A stretch of 64,000 nucleotides of DNA from the NCBI GenBank assembly GCA_963726005.1, contig CAVSAT010000003.1, forward strand, positions 11,824 through 75,823, written 5' to 3'. A program made the position numbers and the translations under genes. The notes below the pieces were generated by a model, which saw only the letters and a list, made by a program, of their open reading frames with translations, ran no database searches and was not told the origin of the DNA. Below, one piece after another: positions 31,546 to 40,916 of this stretch. Position 1 is the stretch's first letter. Each line of letters opens with the position of its first letter. Source of the DNA: Bog-473 sp963726005 (GTDB taxonomy: Bacteria > Actinomycetota > Acidimicrobiia > Acidimicrobiales > RAAP-2).

Positions 31546-31731
31546 AGGGATCGATGACGCGTGGGCAGGGACCCCGCCCGGAGGACAGCACGCTTGATAT
31601 CGAGTCGCTCCGAGCCGTGCGCACTCAAGATCGTGACGGAACCGGGGACGACGACCACAGAACCCGACTGGTGGCTGATTCCGTGGTCATGCCCCTGACC
31701 GGCGACAGGAACTCACTCTCTGTGAGTCGTA

Positions 31732-33639
31732 TCAAAACCCGGTGGCCGCGATGATGGCTCCATTGAGGTGCGTTCCCGACATGCCGCCGTCGTTGGGCGC
31801 GTCACCGTAGTTGAAGACCGCACCGACGGCCGACGAGACCCAGTAGCCCGCTCCGTCGGAGGTCGCGAAGATGGCAGCGGCAACGTTGAGAGCGTTGAAA
31901 TTGGCCGAGGATGGCGAGCCAAGTGGGGCTGCGTCGCCATAGCTCAAGACCTCACCGTCACTCAGAAGCACCCAATAACCCATCCCGTCTGGGGTTGCTA
32001 CCGCCGAAGTCACCGTTCCACGTCCTGGCCCGCCGAAGTACGGGGCGTCCCCGAAGGTATAGACGTGTCCCGTCGCAGTCACCACCCAGTAACCGTTCCC
32101 GCTGTGGTCTGGCATGACCGCCACAGCGGCACCCGAACAGCCCCCAATGCCGGGGCACGACCCGGCAAAGCGGGCGTCTCCGAACGCAAAGACGCCGCCA
32201 TCGGCGGCCACCATGAAGTAGCCGCCTCCGTCGCTCGAAGGCACCATGCCCACGATGGGGGCGTTGAGGCTGTTGGGCAAACCTGACCCTGCCGGGTGCA
32301 GGCCGAGGCCGGGGATGGAGCCGTGAAACTGTGTGTCGCCGTAGCTGAAGACTCCACCGTCGGAGGCATCGAGCCAGTAGCCGCCACGATCTGCGGTCGG
32401 CACAATGCCGACAACGGGTCGCTGGAGCCTCAGGCTCCCGGTCGAACCGTAGAACAGGGCCGAACCAAAGGTGAAGATCCCTCCGTCGGAGCCGACGAGC
32501 CAATACCCATGTGGGGCTGGCGCAGCGACGTTGATGTGTGTCGTCCCGCTTGAGGCCACTGAGTTCGCATCGCCTGAGTAGCGCCCCAGGATGATTCCGG
32601 TCCCTTGTGGCGTATTGGTCGTGGCGCAAGAGCCGGACCCGTTGGCAAGAGTCGCCGTGCAGAGAGGGGTCGATCCGTCCGTGAGCACGACCGCCCCAGT
32701 TGGCGGAGGGCCTGCAGAGCTGACAGTGGCCGAGTAAGTCACCGAACTCCCCGAGGACGATGACGTGGGATTCGCTGCGACAGCGGTCGTCGTCTGTTCA
32801 GGCAGGTAGGTAATGGGGAACGATTGGCTCGCAATGGCAGCGGGTGAGGCGATGACGTTCCCGACGCCGTCAACCATGTCCACGGGCGAAATGACGGCCG
32901 TGCTCGGATCGGCAGCACCGAGAGCCAAATGAGTGAACTGCGCAGATCCGAAGTTCGCGAGATACGGCTGAGGAGGGCTGGCCGTGCTGGGCCGTTCCTC
33001 GATCCATTCGGCGGACAGGGCGGGACCGGTGTAGGTCAGAGGTCCGGATGAGCTGTTCCCGGAAGTAACGTCGGCGATCGAGAGGGTCCAGTTGGTCCCG
33101 GAATTCTGCGTGATGACCGCCTGCATCTGATCGCCTGGTGAGACCGAACCCAGCACAACCGCTGGTGCGGGGTAGAGCTCGTACCAGGCGTCGTAGCCCG
33201 TGGCCCCTCCTTCGGTCACTTGAGCCGTACCGGTCTGGATGATCGAAGACGTGGAGCTTGGCCCGCCGTCGATTCCGATCCAGGTGCCCGACGCCTCGAG
33301 GCTCGCCGTCGGCTGGACTGTTGGCACGACCCAGTCAGCAGAGACTCCGGTGAATGTTGTTCCGCCGGTGATCTGCCCGGACCAGTTGGTGGACTCAGCC
33401 GTGTACGTCCCACCTGACACATGAGGCCGTGGAGGCAACACCCAATGTGCGGGTCCGGTAAGGGGCCATGCTGAGGAGGTGGAGTCGAAACGCCCCCACT
33501 GCGGCAATGCAGTGTGCGGAGCCGCCGCGAGACTATGGGCATTCTGAATTGCTGACGCCGAAGCTCCAGTGACCATGGTCAATGCGACCGCCAGCACTGG
33601 CGCGCCGAACCACTTCGAGCATCGAATCGACTTGTTCAC
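31732..33639 (-). CDS. Secreted G1-family (eqolisin-like) peptidase with Ig-like and GYWLV propeller-like domains
   Basis: 635 aa. Signal peptide (VLAVALTMVTGASASA). The A4/G1 domain (about 80-275) shows STNWSGQ, GTWIGIDGG, DAWYELYP and AEWIEERP; the last Glu and a Gln in the first strands are the catalytic pair of glutamic peptidases. An Ig-like domain follows (about 275-370), then about 260 residues of GYWLVGSDGGIF-FG repeats nearly matching the end of the protein at 7384-9891. GTG start with GGAGG seven bases upstream. It is probably an acid-active extracellular protease anchored or targeted by the repeat module. Confidence 0.85.
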   Translation of the reverse strand: MNKSIRCSKWFGAPVLAVALTMVTGASASAIQNAHSLAAAPHTALPQWGRFDSTSSAWPLTGPAHWVLPPRPHVSGGTYTAESTNWSGQITGGTTFTGVSADWVVPTVQPTASLEASGTWIGIDGGPSSTSSIIQTGTAQVTEGGATGYDAWYELYPAPAVVLGSVSPGDQMQAVITQNSGTNWTLSIADVTSGNSSSGPLTYTGPALSAEWIEERPSTASPPQPYLANFGSAQFTHLALGAADPSTAVISPVDMVDGVGNVIASPAAIASQSFPITYLPEQTTTAVAANPTSSSSGSSVTYSATVSSAGPPPTGAVVLTDGSTPLCTATLANGSGSCATTNTPQGTGIILGRYSGDANSVASSGTTHINVAAPAPHGYWLVGSDGGIFTFGSALFYGSTGSLRLQRPVVGIVPTADRGGYWLDASDGGVFSYGDTQFHGSIPGLGLHPAGSGLPNSLNAPIVGMVPSSDGGGYFMVAADGGVFAFGDARFAGSCPGIGGCSGAAVAVMPDHSGNGYWVVTATGHVYTFGDAPYFGGPGRGTVTSAVATPDGMGYWVLLSDGEVLSYGDAAPLGSPSSANFNALNVAAAIFATSDGAGYWVSSAVGAVFNYGDAPNDGGMSGTHLNGAIIAATGF

Positions 33640-34008
33640 TTCTCTTCCTCCGCCTTGGACAGCACGATTCGGTGCCTTCCGAACACGGAGAGCAGAGACG
33701 TGGCTGATTACAACGAAACGTAGTTACGTCTTCAACTTCTCTGCAATGCGAAGGGCGGTTATTTGGTCACCTGTTGTCCCCAAACGTGACACCCCCAATC
33801 CGAGATCTCGGCATGACGACTTTGAGACAATCCCGACGATGCGAAGGAGAGTTCCCAGTCTCCTGCCGAGCGCGCGAGCCATCTTGCCCCGCGTTCGAGA
33901 TCTTGCGTGCTCGCTCCCATTTCGAGTCGTTACATCCGCTTTCGCACCTCATGCCCATACCGGCGTGAGGGGCGACCCTGGGGCGCGGAGACCGATGCGG
34001 CAGTCCTG
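33640..34008. other. Intergenic, promoter side of the secreted peptidase gene
   Basis: About 370 bases with a locally AT-rich stretch near 33700-33780, which fits a promoter for the minus-strand peptidase gene. No gene recognised. Confidence 0.35.
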
Positions 34009-34521
34009 TCAGGGAGCCTTGGTGGCGACGAAGAGAGATTTGAACATCTCAGTCATTTCAGGCAGCTGATAATGGGCCTGAAGGCCGCTCGGGTTGGGTA
34101 GGAGCCAAAGAAGGGAACCGCCGAGGAGTTCGGGCTGGCGACCGATTAGGGCTTCTGGTTTTCGAAAGGCCTTCCGGTACGCCTGCAGCCCGAGCACCGC
34201 GACGCAGCGGGGTCGCAGCATCCGAGCCTTTGCTTCGAGCTGCGTTGCTCCTTCACGCAGTTCGTCGACTCTGAGTTCGCTGGCGGCGGAGGTCACCCGC
34301 CCCACCAGGTTCGTGATGCCTATTCCGAGCCCAGGCAGAGTGTGCTGCTCGGCAGGTGGCAGAACGGACTGGGTGAAGCCGCCGGCATAGAGCAACTTCC
34401 AGAACCGGTTCCCGCGCCGGGCGAAATGCAGGCCGAGGTCACCCGAGAGCGTCCCGGGATTGATCCCGCAGAAAAGCACGCGCAGATCCGGACCGGCCAG
34501 ATCGGCGAGAGCCTGCTCCAT
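34009..34521 (-). CDS. mug: G/U mismatch-specific DNA glycosylase (Mug)
   Basis: 170 aa. VLFCGINPGTLSG is the Mug/TDG active-site motif with the catalytic Asn in INPG. LPNPSGLQAHYQLPEM is the DNA-intercalation motif. It removes uracil or ethenocytosine opposite G. Full family length; ATG at 34521 is the natural N-terminus (MEQALADLAGPDLRVLF). Confidence 0.9.
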   Translation of the reverse strand: MEQALADLAGPDLRVLFCGINPGTLSGDLGLHFARRGNRFWKLLYAGGFTQSVLPPAEQHTLPGLGIGITNLVGRVTSAASELRVDELREGATQLEAKARMLRPRCVAVLGLQAYRKAFRKPEALIGRQPELLGGSLLWLLPNPSGLQAHYQLPEMTEMFKSLFVATKAP

Positions 34522-34709
34522 GTGGCGAGAACATACGCTCCGGCAGAGGTCCTACGGATACAGATCTGCCGAAGGGGAACACTCACGGCCCGTTGACCCA
34601 TCGAGACCGATCCGGCACCCCACCGTCCCGACACTTTGGGACACTCCGTTCGGACTCACGTGTCCTGAGTTCAGGAGCTTCGCAGTGGCTGATGACTACG
34701 TTGGGGCCT

Positions 34710-35306
34710 ATGACGATCCAACGGATGGACAACGTCGGCGTCGTTGTCGACGATCTTGAGGCTGCTGTTGCCTTCTTCCTTGAACTAGGTCTGGAGCTTG
34801 AAGGCGATGCCGTCGTCGAGGGACCTTGGGTGGACCGGGTCGTCGGACTCGACGATGTCCGAGCCGAGATCGCTATGGTGCGGACTCCAGACGGCCATGG
34901 CCGGCTTGAGCTGACGAAGTTCCATACGCCGACGGCGGTCAGCACGGGGCACAACGCACCGGCGAACACTCTCGGCATACGTCGCATCATGTTCGCCGTC
35001 GACGACATCGAGGACGTCCTTGCCCGTCTGCAGGCTCATGGCGCCGAACTCGTCGGCGAACTGGAGCAGTACAAGGACGTCTATCGGCTCTGCTACGTCC
35101 GCGGCCCCGAGGGCATCATCGTTGCGCTGGCCGACAGCTTAGCTGAAGAACATGTCCTAGCTCCGTGGACTGACGGCGGCTGTACGCCTGTCCAGGGTCC
35201 GGGGGTGTCTCACCGTCCCGGCGTGCGGGGCATCCCTGTCTTTCAGAATGAGACGGAACGCTATGGAGAGTGGCGCCGTACTCCTGCCGGAAGGTTCAAC
35301 TTGTAG
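34710..35306 (+). CDS. VOC-family protein with an unusual C-terminal extension
   Basis: 198 aa. Residues 1-145 form a complete VOC fold (MDNVGVVVDDLEAAVAFFLELG ... RRIMFAVDDIEDVLARL ... YVRGPEGIIVALAD). Relatives usually end a few residues later; here about 50 residues of non-family sequence follow and run into the convergent gene by 46 bases. Loss of the normal stop codon or a small frameshift is likely. ATG at 34710 gives the family start. Substrate unknown. Confidence 0.7.
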   Translation: MTIQRMDNVGVVVDDLEAAVAFFLELGLELEGDAVVEGPWVDRVVGLDDVRAEIAMVRTPDGHGRLELTKFHTPTAVSTGHNAPANTLGIRRIMFAVDDIEDVLARLQAHGAELVGELEQYKDVYRLCYVRGPEGIIVALADSLAEEHVLAPWTDGGCTPVQGPGVSHRPGVRGIPVFQNETERYGEWRRTPAGRFNL

Positions 35307-35878
35307 CAAGGAAGCAAAGTCGCAGACCCCGACGCGTGACCAGGACCCAAGGGCATGATCCCATTGCCACAGACAGCAGACCCACGTGTCCTAGGAACCA
35401 GCTGGTGCCCGCGTCGAGGCGACTGGTGGGTCACCACGACCCTCGGGGATTCAAACGGTGGAAACACACGTCTTCCGGCGAGGACGGGACTCTGCGCAGC
35501 CACCAGGTCGCCGCCTTTGTAGCATCGAGACGCTTGTGGCCACGAGGCGGTGCCAACGAGTTGTCCTCCAATACTGACGTCCTCGCCCTGTACGGAAACA
35601 ACTTCGCTCCTCGGACCAATCAACTCAGTCGGATGGAATCGGACTCGGTAGCCTGCAGGCCAGAGGACGTCGTAGGAGGCGATCCATGCACATGCTCCCG
35701 ATTTCGTCAATACAGCGTGAAAATTGCCACCGAACCATTCTCTGGGATGGCCGATCTTCCAGCCATCAGACGGCAGGCCATACTCATGAGTTCGCGCATT
35801 GGACGTCACGACTGAAGCGCCCGCAGCAACGGGAGCGATGACGCCCCCCAGGCTGCAAACCACGAGGCCAGCGGTCAA
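35261..35878 (-). CDS. Secreted hypothetical protein
   Basis: 205 aa. Signal peptide LTAGLVVCSLGGVIAPVAAGAS, then a beta-rich domain with CAWIASYDVLWPAGYRVRFHP and a second Cys in SRCYKGG that could pair with it. No family named with confidence. TTG start with AAGAG just upstream; an ATG is absent. The last ~50 residues are low in structure and overlap the convergent VOC gene, so the true end may be earlier. Confidence 0.45.
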   Translation of the reverse strand: MTAGLVVCSLGGVIAPVAAGASVVTSNARTHEYGLPSDGWKIGHPREWFGGNFHAVLTKSGACAWIASYDVLWPAGYRVRFHPTELIGPRSEVVSVQGEDVSIGGQLVGTASWPQASRCYKGGDLVAAQSPVLAGRRVFPPFESPRVVVTHQSPRRGHQLVPRTRGSAVCGNGIMPLGPGHASGSATLLPCYKLNLPAGVRRHSP

Positions 35879-36072
35879 TCTCTTGAAAAGAGCAATTCAT
35901 CCAATCCATCCCTGCGGTGGCTGTCTTTAGTTTGACGCACATTGCCCCGGTTCGGTTCGGCGTCCACAACTCAGCCGTGCCCGACCTGGCGAACTAGGGG
36001 CACACTGCCCCTCGTGCCGAAGGGTCCCACCGACCCGGTGTACGGGGACATGCAGCATTTCCTGACCAGCAC

Positions 36073-36096
36073 TTGACTCTCACCATCGGGGAGGGT
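36073..36096 (+). promoter_or_regulatory. MerR-type promoter/operator
   Basis: A TTGACT -35-like box overlaps an imperfect inverted repeat ACTCTC ... GAGGGT spaced 9 bases, the layout used by MerR regulators that untwist over-long spacers. It lies 15 bases before the MerR-PP2C start, so autoregulation is likely. The -10 box is not obvious. Confidence 0.4.
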
Positions 36097-36110
36097 TCAA
36101 GCTTCATCTT

Positions 36111-37202
36111 GTGGACGACCTCATGGCAATAGGTGAGTTCTCGGAGCGCTCCGGTCTCTCGGCCAAGAGACTTAGGACCTATGCAACCGAGGGCCTCCTC
36201 GCCCCGGCAGCAGTGGACCCCGTCTCGGGATACCGGTATTACTCGCCCGGCCAGTTGGGTGATGCCCAGGTGATCGATGCGCTCCGACAAGCGGGCGTGC
36301 CGCTCGCCGACATCGGCGCATTTTTCCGTCAGCCCTCCCAGGAACAGCTCGATGCCTGGGGGAGACAGCTGCGGACCGATGCGAACCACCGCGAGCGTGC
36401 CCTTGCCTTGGCCCGCCATCTCTTCGCAGCGAGCGAGGGGCCATTGTTCCCGATTGTTCACCAAGATTCCAAGGAGGAGATCATGAGCACACTGCGAACG
36501 GCGGGTCGAACGGACATCGGGCATCTGCGCGAGAACAACGAAGATGCCATCGTCAGCAGTGATCGTCTTGCACTCGTCGCCGACGGGATGGGAGGACATC
36601 CAGGCGGCGAGATCGCGGCGAATGCCGTCGCGGGTGTGGTTCCTGCGGTCTTCAATGGCCGATCAGTGGATGAATTGGAAGCGGCTGTACGCGCCGCGAA
36701 TTGGGCGATCCGGGACCGTGCACTCGCCCAGCCTGGGTTGGAGGGTATGGGCACCACGATCTGTGCGGCTGGTCTTCTCACAGACGGACACCTTGCACTC
36801 GTCAATGTCGGGGATAGCCGTGCCTATCTATGGCGTGAGGGTTCGCTGACACAACTGACCCAGGACCACAGCGTGACGGCCGAACTCATCGAGCGCGGAG
36901 AGCTGCGTGAGGAAGAGGCCCCTCAGCACCCCTACTACGGGGTTCTCACCAGAGCTCTCGGCGTCGGACCCAACGTCGAGATCGACCGCAGAACTCTTAC
37001 CTTCGAGGAAGGCGATCGACTTGTCGTCTGTAGTGATGGTTTGTTCAACGAAGTGCCTAGCGTAGAGATCGCGGATGTCTTGGCGAGAGCCGAGGACGTC
37101 AGCGCCGTCGTTGACAACCTGATCGATCGGGCGATGACCAAGGGCGGTCGCGACAACCTATCCGTCGTGGTCGCCGAGGTCGTTGCCACAGGTCGATTAT
37201 GA
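36111..37202 (+). CDS. MerR-family regulator fused to PP2C-type Ser/Thr phosphatase
   Basis: 363 aa. Residues 5-75 are a MerR DNA-binding domain (AIGEFSERSGLSAKRLRTYATEGLL, YRYYSPGQLGDAQVI) followed by a dimerisation-helix-like stretch to about 115. Residues 125-360 are a complete PPM phosphatase: GHLRENNEDA, LVADGMGGHPGGEIAA, VNVGDSRAYLWR, LVVCSDGLFNE and GGRDNLSVVV supply the metal-binding Asp residues. Dephosphorylation could be coupled to DNA binding. An ATG at 36123 is an alternative start. A strong internal ribosome site before codon 125 suggests that free phosphatase is also made. Confidence 0.85.
   Translation: MDDLMAIGEFSERSGLSAKRLRTYATEGLLAPAAVDPVSGYRYYSPGQLGDAQVIDALRQAGVPLADIGAFFRQPSQEQLDAWGRQLRTDANHRERALALARHLFAASEGPLFPIVHQDSKEEIMSTLRTAGRTDIGHLRENNEDAIVSSDRLALVADGMGGHPGGEIAANAVAGVVPAVFNGRSVDELEAAVRAANWAIRDRALAQPGLEGMGTTICAAGLLTDGHLALVNVGDSRAYLWREGSLTQLTQDHSVTAELIERGELREEEAPQHPYYGVLTRALGVGPNVEIDRRTLTFEEGDRLVVCSDGLFNEVPSVEIADVLARAEDVSAVVDNLIDRAMTKGGRDNLSVVVAEVVATGRL
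36471..36485 (+). promoter_or_regulatory. Internal ribosome binding site before an in-frame ATG
   Basis: AAGGAGG followed by five bases and an in-frame ATG (Met125 of the fusion), exactly at the junction between the MerR and phosphatase domains. It is better than the site in front of the full-length start. It predicts a second product, the phosphatase alone. Confidence 0.6.
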
Positions 37203-37552
37203 GCTGACGCTCACGGTTGTCTCAAGAACGGGCGCGTTCGCAACGACGACAGGCAGGCTCCATATGTCCATTCAGTCGCCCGGCGGAACATCGGTGAGTG
37301 GGTCGGTCACGGTGCCGTAGGCGAGGCATCCGGTGGACGGGTTCGCCGGCCCACCCACCGAGGTCCCCACCCGGCGACGACACAGACCCGATCTTTTTGG
37401 GGCCGAACAATGGCCCAATTTGGACCCTCCATCGGGTATCCCCACGGTCCCGCAGTGCCCTACCGTCCTGATGCGATGAAGGGCGGCTGCATGTTGTCTG
37501 GGCAAGCCTGTGCGGCTTTCTTGACGCGTCAAATGCCCAGTAGGGTCGAATT
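37203..37552. other. Intergenic, no supported gene
   Basis: About 350 bases. A minus-strand frame ending near 37272 contains a protein-like tail (GGPANPSTGCLAYGT) but has no family match or start signal. I do not call it. Confidence 0.35.
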
Positions 37553-38386
37553 GTGATCGCCCGAGATCAGGCGCCGGTGGCCTTCACCGCATGGGACGAA
37601 TTGATCGACGCGGTCGCCTCGACCACGCCGACAGACCTGACTGAGCAGGCCCGTGCCATCGCTCGGGCCAGCCTCGACCCGGCTGTTCCTGCGGTTCCGA
37701 GATCTGACGCGATGACTCTCGCCGAACAGATGGTCGTCGATGTGGCATCCATGACCACTGATGTTCGAGCAGCCGGGCTGGCCGAACTCGGTGCCGGTGC
37801 TCCAGCCTTTGTCCTTGCCGTATGGACGGAGGACATGGTGATTCGCACCGATGCCGCCTGGCGCGAGATGTTCGGCGAAGAATGGCGTCCGATCCCTACC
37901 TCTGCCGAGACCGATCCCTGGGTGGCCCACGAAAGATTCCTCCTCGAGGTGGCCAAACTGTCAGCCCTCGATCCCGTTACCTCCGAACTGGTCCGGCTCC
38001 GCGGGGCGAGAGCCCACGACTGTCGGCTCTGCCAGTCCCGCAGGAGCGTCAGTGCCATTGATCAAGCAGGCGGGAGTGATCTGTTCGATGACAGAGATCC
38101 GAGCGGCATCTCCGACGCCCAGGCCCTGGCCCTCCAGGTCGTAGATGCCTTCGTGTGGCAGCCGATCCAGTGGCCTCCCGGGCTCGGCGAACAGGTCGTG
38201 GACGCTCTGGGTCCTGCCGCCGCAACCGAGCTGACCCTCGATATCGTCCGCAACGCCGCGAATAAGATCGCCGTCGCCTTCGACGCGGACGACCCGAGGG
38301 TGGAGACGGGCGTCGAGTATTACGACATCGACGTGTCGACCGGAGAACTGCGCTACAACGTGAGCCCGGTCAGGCCCAACGCCTGA
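37553..38386 (+). CDS. Carboxymuconolactone decarboxylase-like (AhpD-fold) protein
   Basis: 277 aa, helical. LVRLRGARAHDCRLCQSRRSV carries a CxxC-type pair (C-R-L-C) preceded by a conserved His, at the position of the redox or catalytic site in AhpD/CMD proteins. The C-terminal half repeats the all-helical fold (LTLDIVRNAANKIAVAF). It may act as a peroxidase-like or decarboxylase-like enzyme; the substrate is unknown. GTG start; the upstream AGTAGGG is a modest ribosome site. Confidence 0.65.
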   Translation: MIARDQAPVAFTAWDELIDAVASTTPTDLTEQARAIARASLDPAVPAVPRSDAMTLAEQMVVDVASMTTDVRAAGLAELGAGAPAFVLAVWTEDMVIRTDAAWREMFGEEWRPIPTSAETDPWVAHERFLLEVAKLSALDPVTSELVRLRGARAHDCRLCQSRRSVSAIDQAGGSDLFDDRDPSGISDAQALALQVVDAFVWQPIQWPPGLGEQVVDALGPAAATELTLDIVRNAANKIAVAFDADDPRVETGVEYYDIDVSTGELRYNVSPVRPNA

Positions 38387-38664
38387 GCCACTGCCTCGCG
38401 ATGGGGTGGGATCCACCCGGCACGCAGCAGGCAACATGCCCGCGAGCCGGCGAACGGGCCTCCTTGCGGTGCAGCCGCCGGAAGCTCCATTCGTACCGAT
38501 TGCTTCTAGTCTGCAATGGGCGTACCGTCCGATTCCGGGGTGTTGAGCGTCGGACCATCAACCAAGTGGGCCGAACAATTCCGTTCGAGAACAAATCGGT
38601 TGTAGCGACAGCAGCAGCACCGCACGGCTTGACCGAAGGGAGCCACTTCTACCCTTCGTCCCGC

Positions 38665-39579
38665 ATGCCCGCGTACCCTAGGCTCGTGGACGACGATCTG
38701 CGGGCTGCGGCGTACCAATGGCAGACCGAAGGCTGGGCCCTCGTTGACGGGCTGGTCGAGGGGGCCGAGGTCGATGCCGTCGCCAACGAGCTGGCGCTTC
38801 TGTTCGGCGCCGACACCTTCGCCGATTACAACCGTGCGTCGGGCTTCGGTGACGGCTCGCCGGAGGGCCGGCAGTTCCGCTCGACGCAGTTCAACGGTAT
38901 GCGCGGCTTTCCACAACCGGGGTGTCCGGCTTTGAACGATCTCTTTGTGCACCCGCGGCTGATTGAGTTCGCCCGTCTGGCCCTCGACGACGACGATCTG
39001 CGGATCTATCAGGCCGCGGTGTGGGGCAAGTGGGCGGGGGAGGTCAACTACGAGCAGCCCCTGCACCAGGATGCCAACCACTCACTCCTCCCTCCCCGCA
39101 TGGAGCCTGGGTTCTGGCACCTCGAGTCGTTCCTGTACCTATCCGACGTTGACGAGGACTGCGCCCCACCTCGGCTTGTCCCGAGGAGCCGGTCTGCTGT
39201 CGCCTACGAGGACCTTTACGAGCACGAGGTCGTCGCCACCGGCCGCCGAGGCGCGCTCTTGGCGTACCGCTCCGACGTGTGGCACCGCGCCACCGACTTC
39301 ACCCGATCTGACGCCTCTCGCTTCGTACTCGTGGTTGCCTTCCGGCCGGCCCGAGCCGATTGGTTCGGCTATGACGCCTTCCCGCGCCTAGGCAGCGATG
39401 GCACCTTCCGCTCCTTTGCGGCCGGCAAGTCGCCTGAGGAACTGGCCCTGTTCGGCGTCCCCCGACCCGGACACGCGTACTGGAACGAGGTGACAGTGGA
39501 CGACATGGCCGCAAAGTACCCCGGGCTCGATGTCTCCCCATGGCGGGCGGCTTTGCACAGATCTCCGCCAGCGGGCTGA
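38665..39579 (+). CDS. Phytanoyl-CoA dioxygenase (PhyH) family protein
   Basis: 304 aa. The Fe(II)/2-oxoglutarate facial triad is visible: LHQDANH (His-x-Asp) and the distal DVWHRATDF (His), with a downstream Arg (ASRFVLVVAF) for 2-oxoglutarate. The family hydroxylates lipids and natural products. ATG giving MPAYPRLVDDD is chosen; a GTG at 38689 is possible. The upstream frame back to 38401 lacks family sequence. Confidence 0.8.
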   Translation: MPAYPRLVDDDLRAAAYQWQTEGWALVDGLVEGAEVDAVANELALLFGADTFADYNRASGFGDGSPEGRQFRSTQFNGMRGFPQPGCPALNDLFVHPRLIEFARLALDDDDLRIYQAAVWGKWAGEVNYEQPLHQDANHSLLPPRMEPGFWHLESFLYLSDVDEDCAPPRLVPRSRSAVAYEDLYEHEVVATGRRGALLAYRSDVWHRATDFTRSDASRFVLVVAFRPARADWFGYDAFPRLGSDGTFRSFAAGKSPEELALFGVPRPGHAYWNEVTVDDMAAKYPGLDVSPWRAALHRSPPAG

Positions 39580-39647
39580 GAGATCCTTGTCGGCGGTATT
39601 TGCCCCGCACCAACAATCCAAGTGAGCTCCCTCCCGGTGTGGCCGGT

Positions 39648-40916
39648 TCACGCAACTGACGTCGGGGACGACGCCATCGGATCAGGAGCGTCATCGGTCA
39701 CCAACGCTTGGCGCCTGAACCAGAGCATGACGCCGACTAATCCGATCAACACCAGTGTCCAGACGACGTAGGCGTTGTCCCGCAGGTACCAGAGAAGTCC
39801 ACTTCCACTGGGTGATTGGGGTGGTACGACGACAAAGGGGAGAACGACGACTGCCGCCCACCATGCGCGCCGAGCAGGTCGGTCCACGCCGAGACACACC
39901 CAGATCAATGCGGGCACGATCCACACGTAGTGATGGACCCATGAAATGGGAGAGAGCATGAGACCGGTGCCCGCACAGACGAGTGTCGCGAGCAACTTCG
40001 ACGAACGGTTGTAAGCCACTGCTGCGAGCGTGATCCCGGTACACAGGACGGCGAGCGCGATTAGATCAAAGAGCGCAGCGGGTGGTGAGAGATGCGCCCT
40101 CACGATGGCGGCGTGCAACGCCTGGTTGCCAAGGACCTGGCTGTTTCCGATCCGCTTCACGTCGAGGGCTTCTTTGGTGAAGTACAACCAGGAGGCGTGT
40201 GGGTTCACCGCGAACATGACACCTGTCACCACCACGAACGTGAGAGCGGCGTTTCTGGCAGCACGCCACTGGCGAGAAACGACTAGGTAGGGGATGAATA
40301 CAAGTGGGGTTAGCTTGATCGCCGCCGCCAGACCCACAAGGACTCCTTCGGGCAGCTGCCTGTCCCGCCAGGACACGCCGACCGTGAGGTCTGTGACGAT
40401 CATGAGGACCAACACGATGTTGACCTGTCCGATGACCAGGTCGCTGCGAACCGGGTACAACAAGAACCCGACGGGAGCAAGAAGAATCAGCGCAGTGCGC
40501 CAATCCGAGCGGACCACCGTCCTCGACTGGGCGGCCGAAATGCTCACCGCGATCAGCGAGGTCAGGGCCAAGAGGTTGGTGACGTCCCAGATCGTCTGAC
40601 CGGCAAAGTCTGAGTAGTGGGACACCGGCCAGAACAACACCGCCGCCACCGGCGGATAGGTGAAGAGCAGATGCTTTCCAAGAATCGTGATTTCAGAGGA
40701 GTAGAGGCTTGAACCGAAGACATGTTGGCCGCCCATCCGGTAGACCCGAAAGTCCATCTGCGGGAGGTGCGATATGTACCCGACATAGTAGGCCGCGAGG
40801 AACGCTGCTGAGGTGAACCCCAACGACCATAGCGTGGCCGTATGGAAACGCGGCCTCCACAGACTCGCCGTCGAGATCCGTACGCCAACTGGCAAATCGC
40901 CGACCCGCGAAGCCAT
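39648..40916 (-). CDS. GT87 (DUF2029) polyprenyl-phosphate-dependent membrane glycosyltransferase
   Basis: 422 aa with about eleven membrane helices. The first extracytoplasmic loop holds DFRVYRMGGQHVFG with the conserved Asp. IGQVNIVLVLMIV and LSPISWVHHYVWIVPAL are the GT87 landmarks seen in mycobacterial PimE/alpha-mannosyl- and arabinosyltransferases. It likely transfers mannose or arabinose from a C50 polyprenyl phosphate to a surface glycolipid. Convergent with phyH. Confidence 0.8.
   Translation of the reverse strand: MASRVGDLPVGVRISTASLWRPRFHTATLWSLGFTSAAFLAAYYVGYISHLPQMDFRVYRMGGQHVFGSSLYSSEITILGKHLLFTYPPVAAVLFWPVSHYSDFAGQTIWDVTNLLALTSLIAVSISAAQSRTVVRSDWRTALILLAPVGFLLYPVRSDLVIGQVNIVLVLMIVTDLTVGVSWRDRQLPEGVLVGLAAAIKLTPLVFIPYLVVSRQWRAARNAALTFVVVTGVMFAVNPHASWLYFTKEALDVKRIGNSQVLGNQALHAAIVRAHLSPPAALFDLIALAVLCTGITLAAVAYNRSSKLLATLVCAGTGLMLSPISWVHHYVWIVPALIWVCLGVDRPARRAWWAAVVVLPFVVVPPQSPSGSGLLWYLRDNAYVVWTLVLIGLVGVMLWFRRQALVTDDAPDPMASSPTSVA

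Noticed and set aside
37272..37532. Minus-strand 86-codon frame after the MerR-PP2C gene
   Set aside because: Only the last ~25 residues look plausible; no start and no family.
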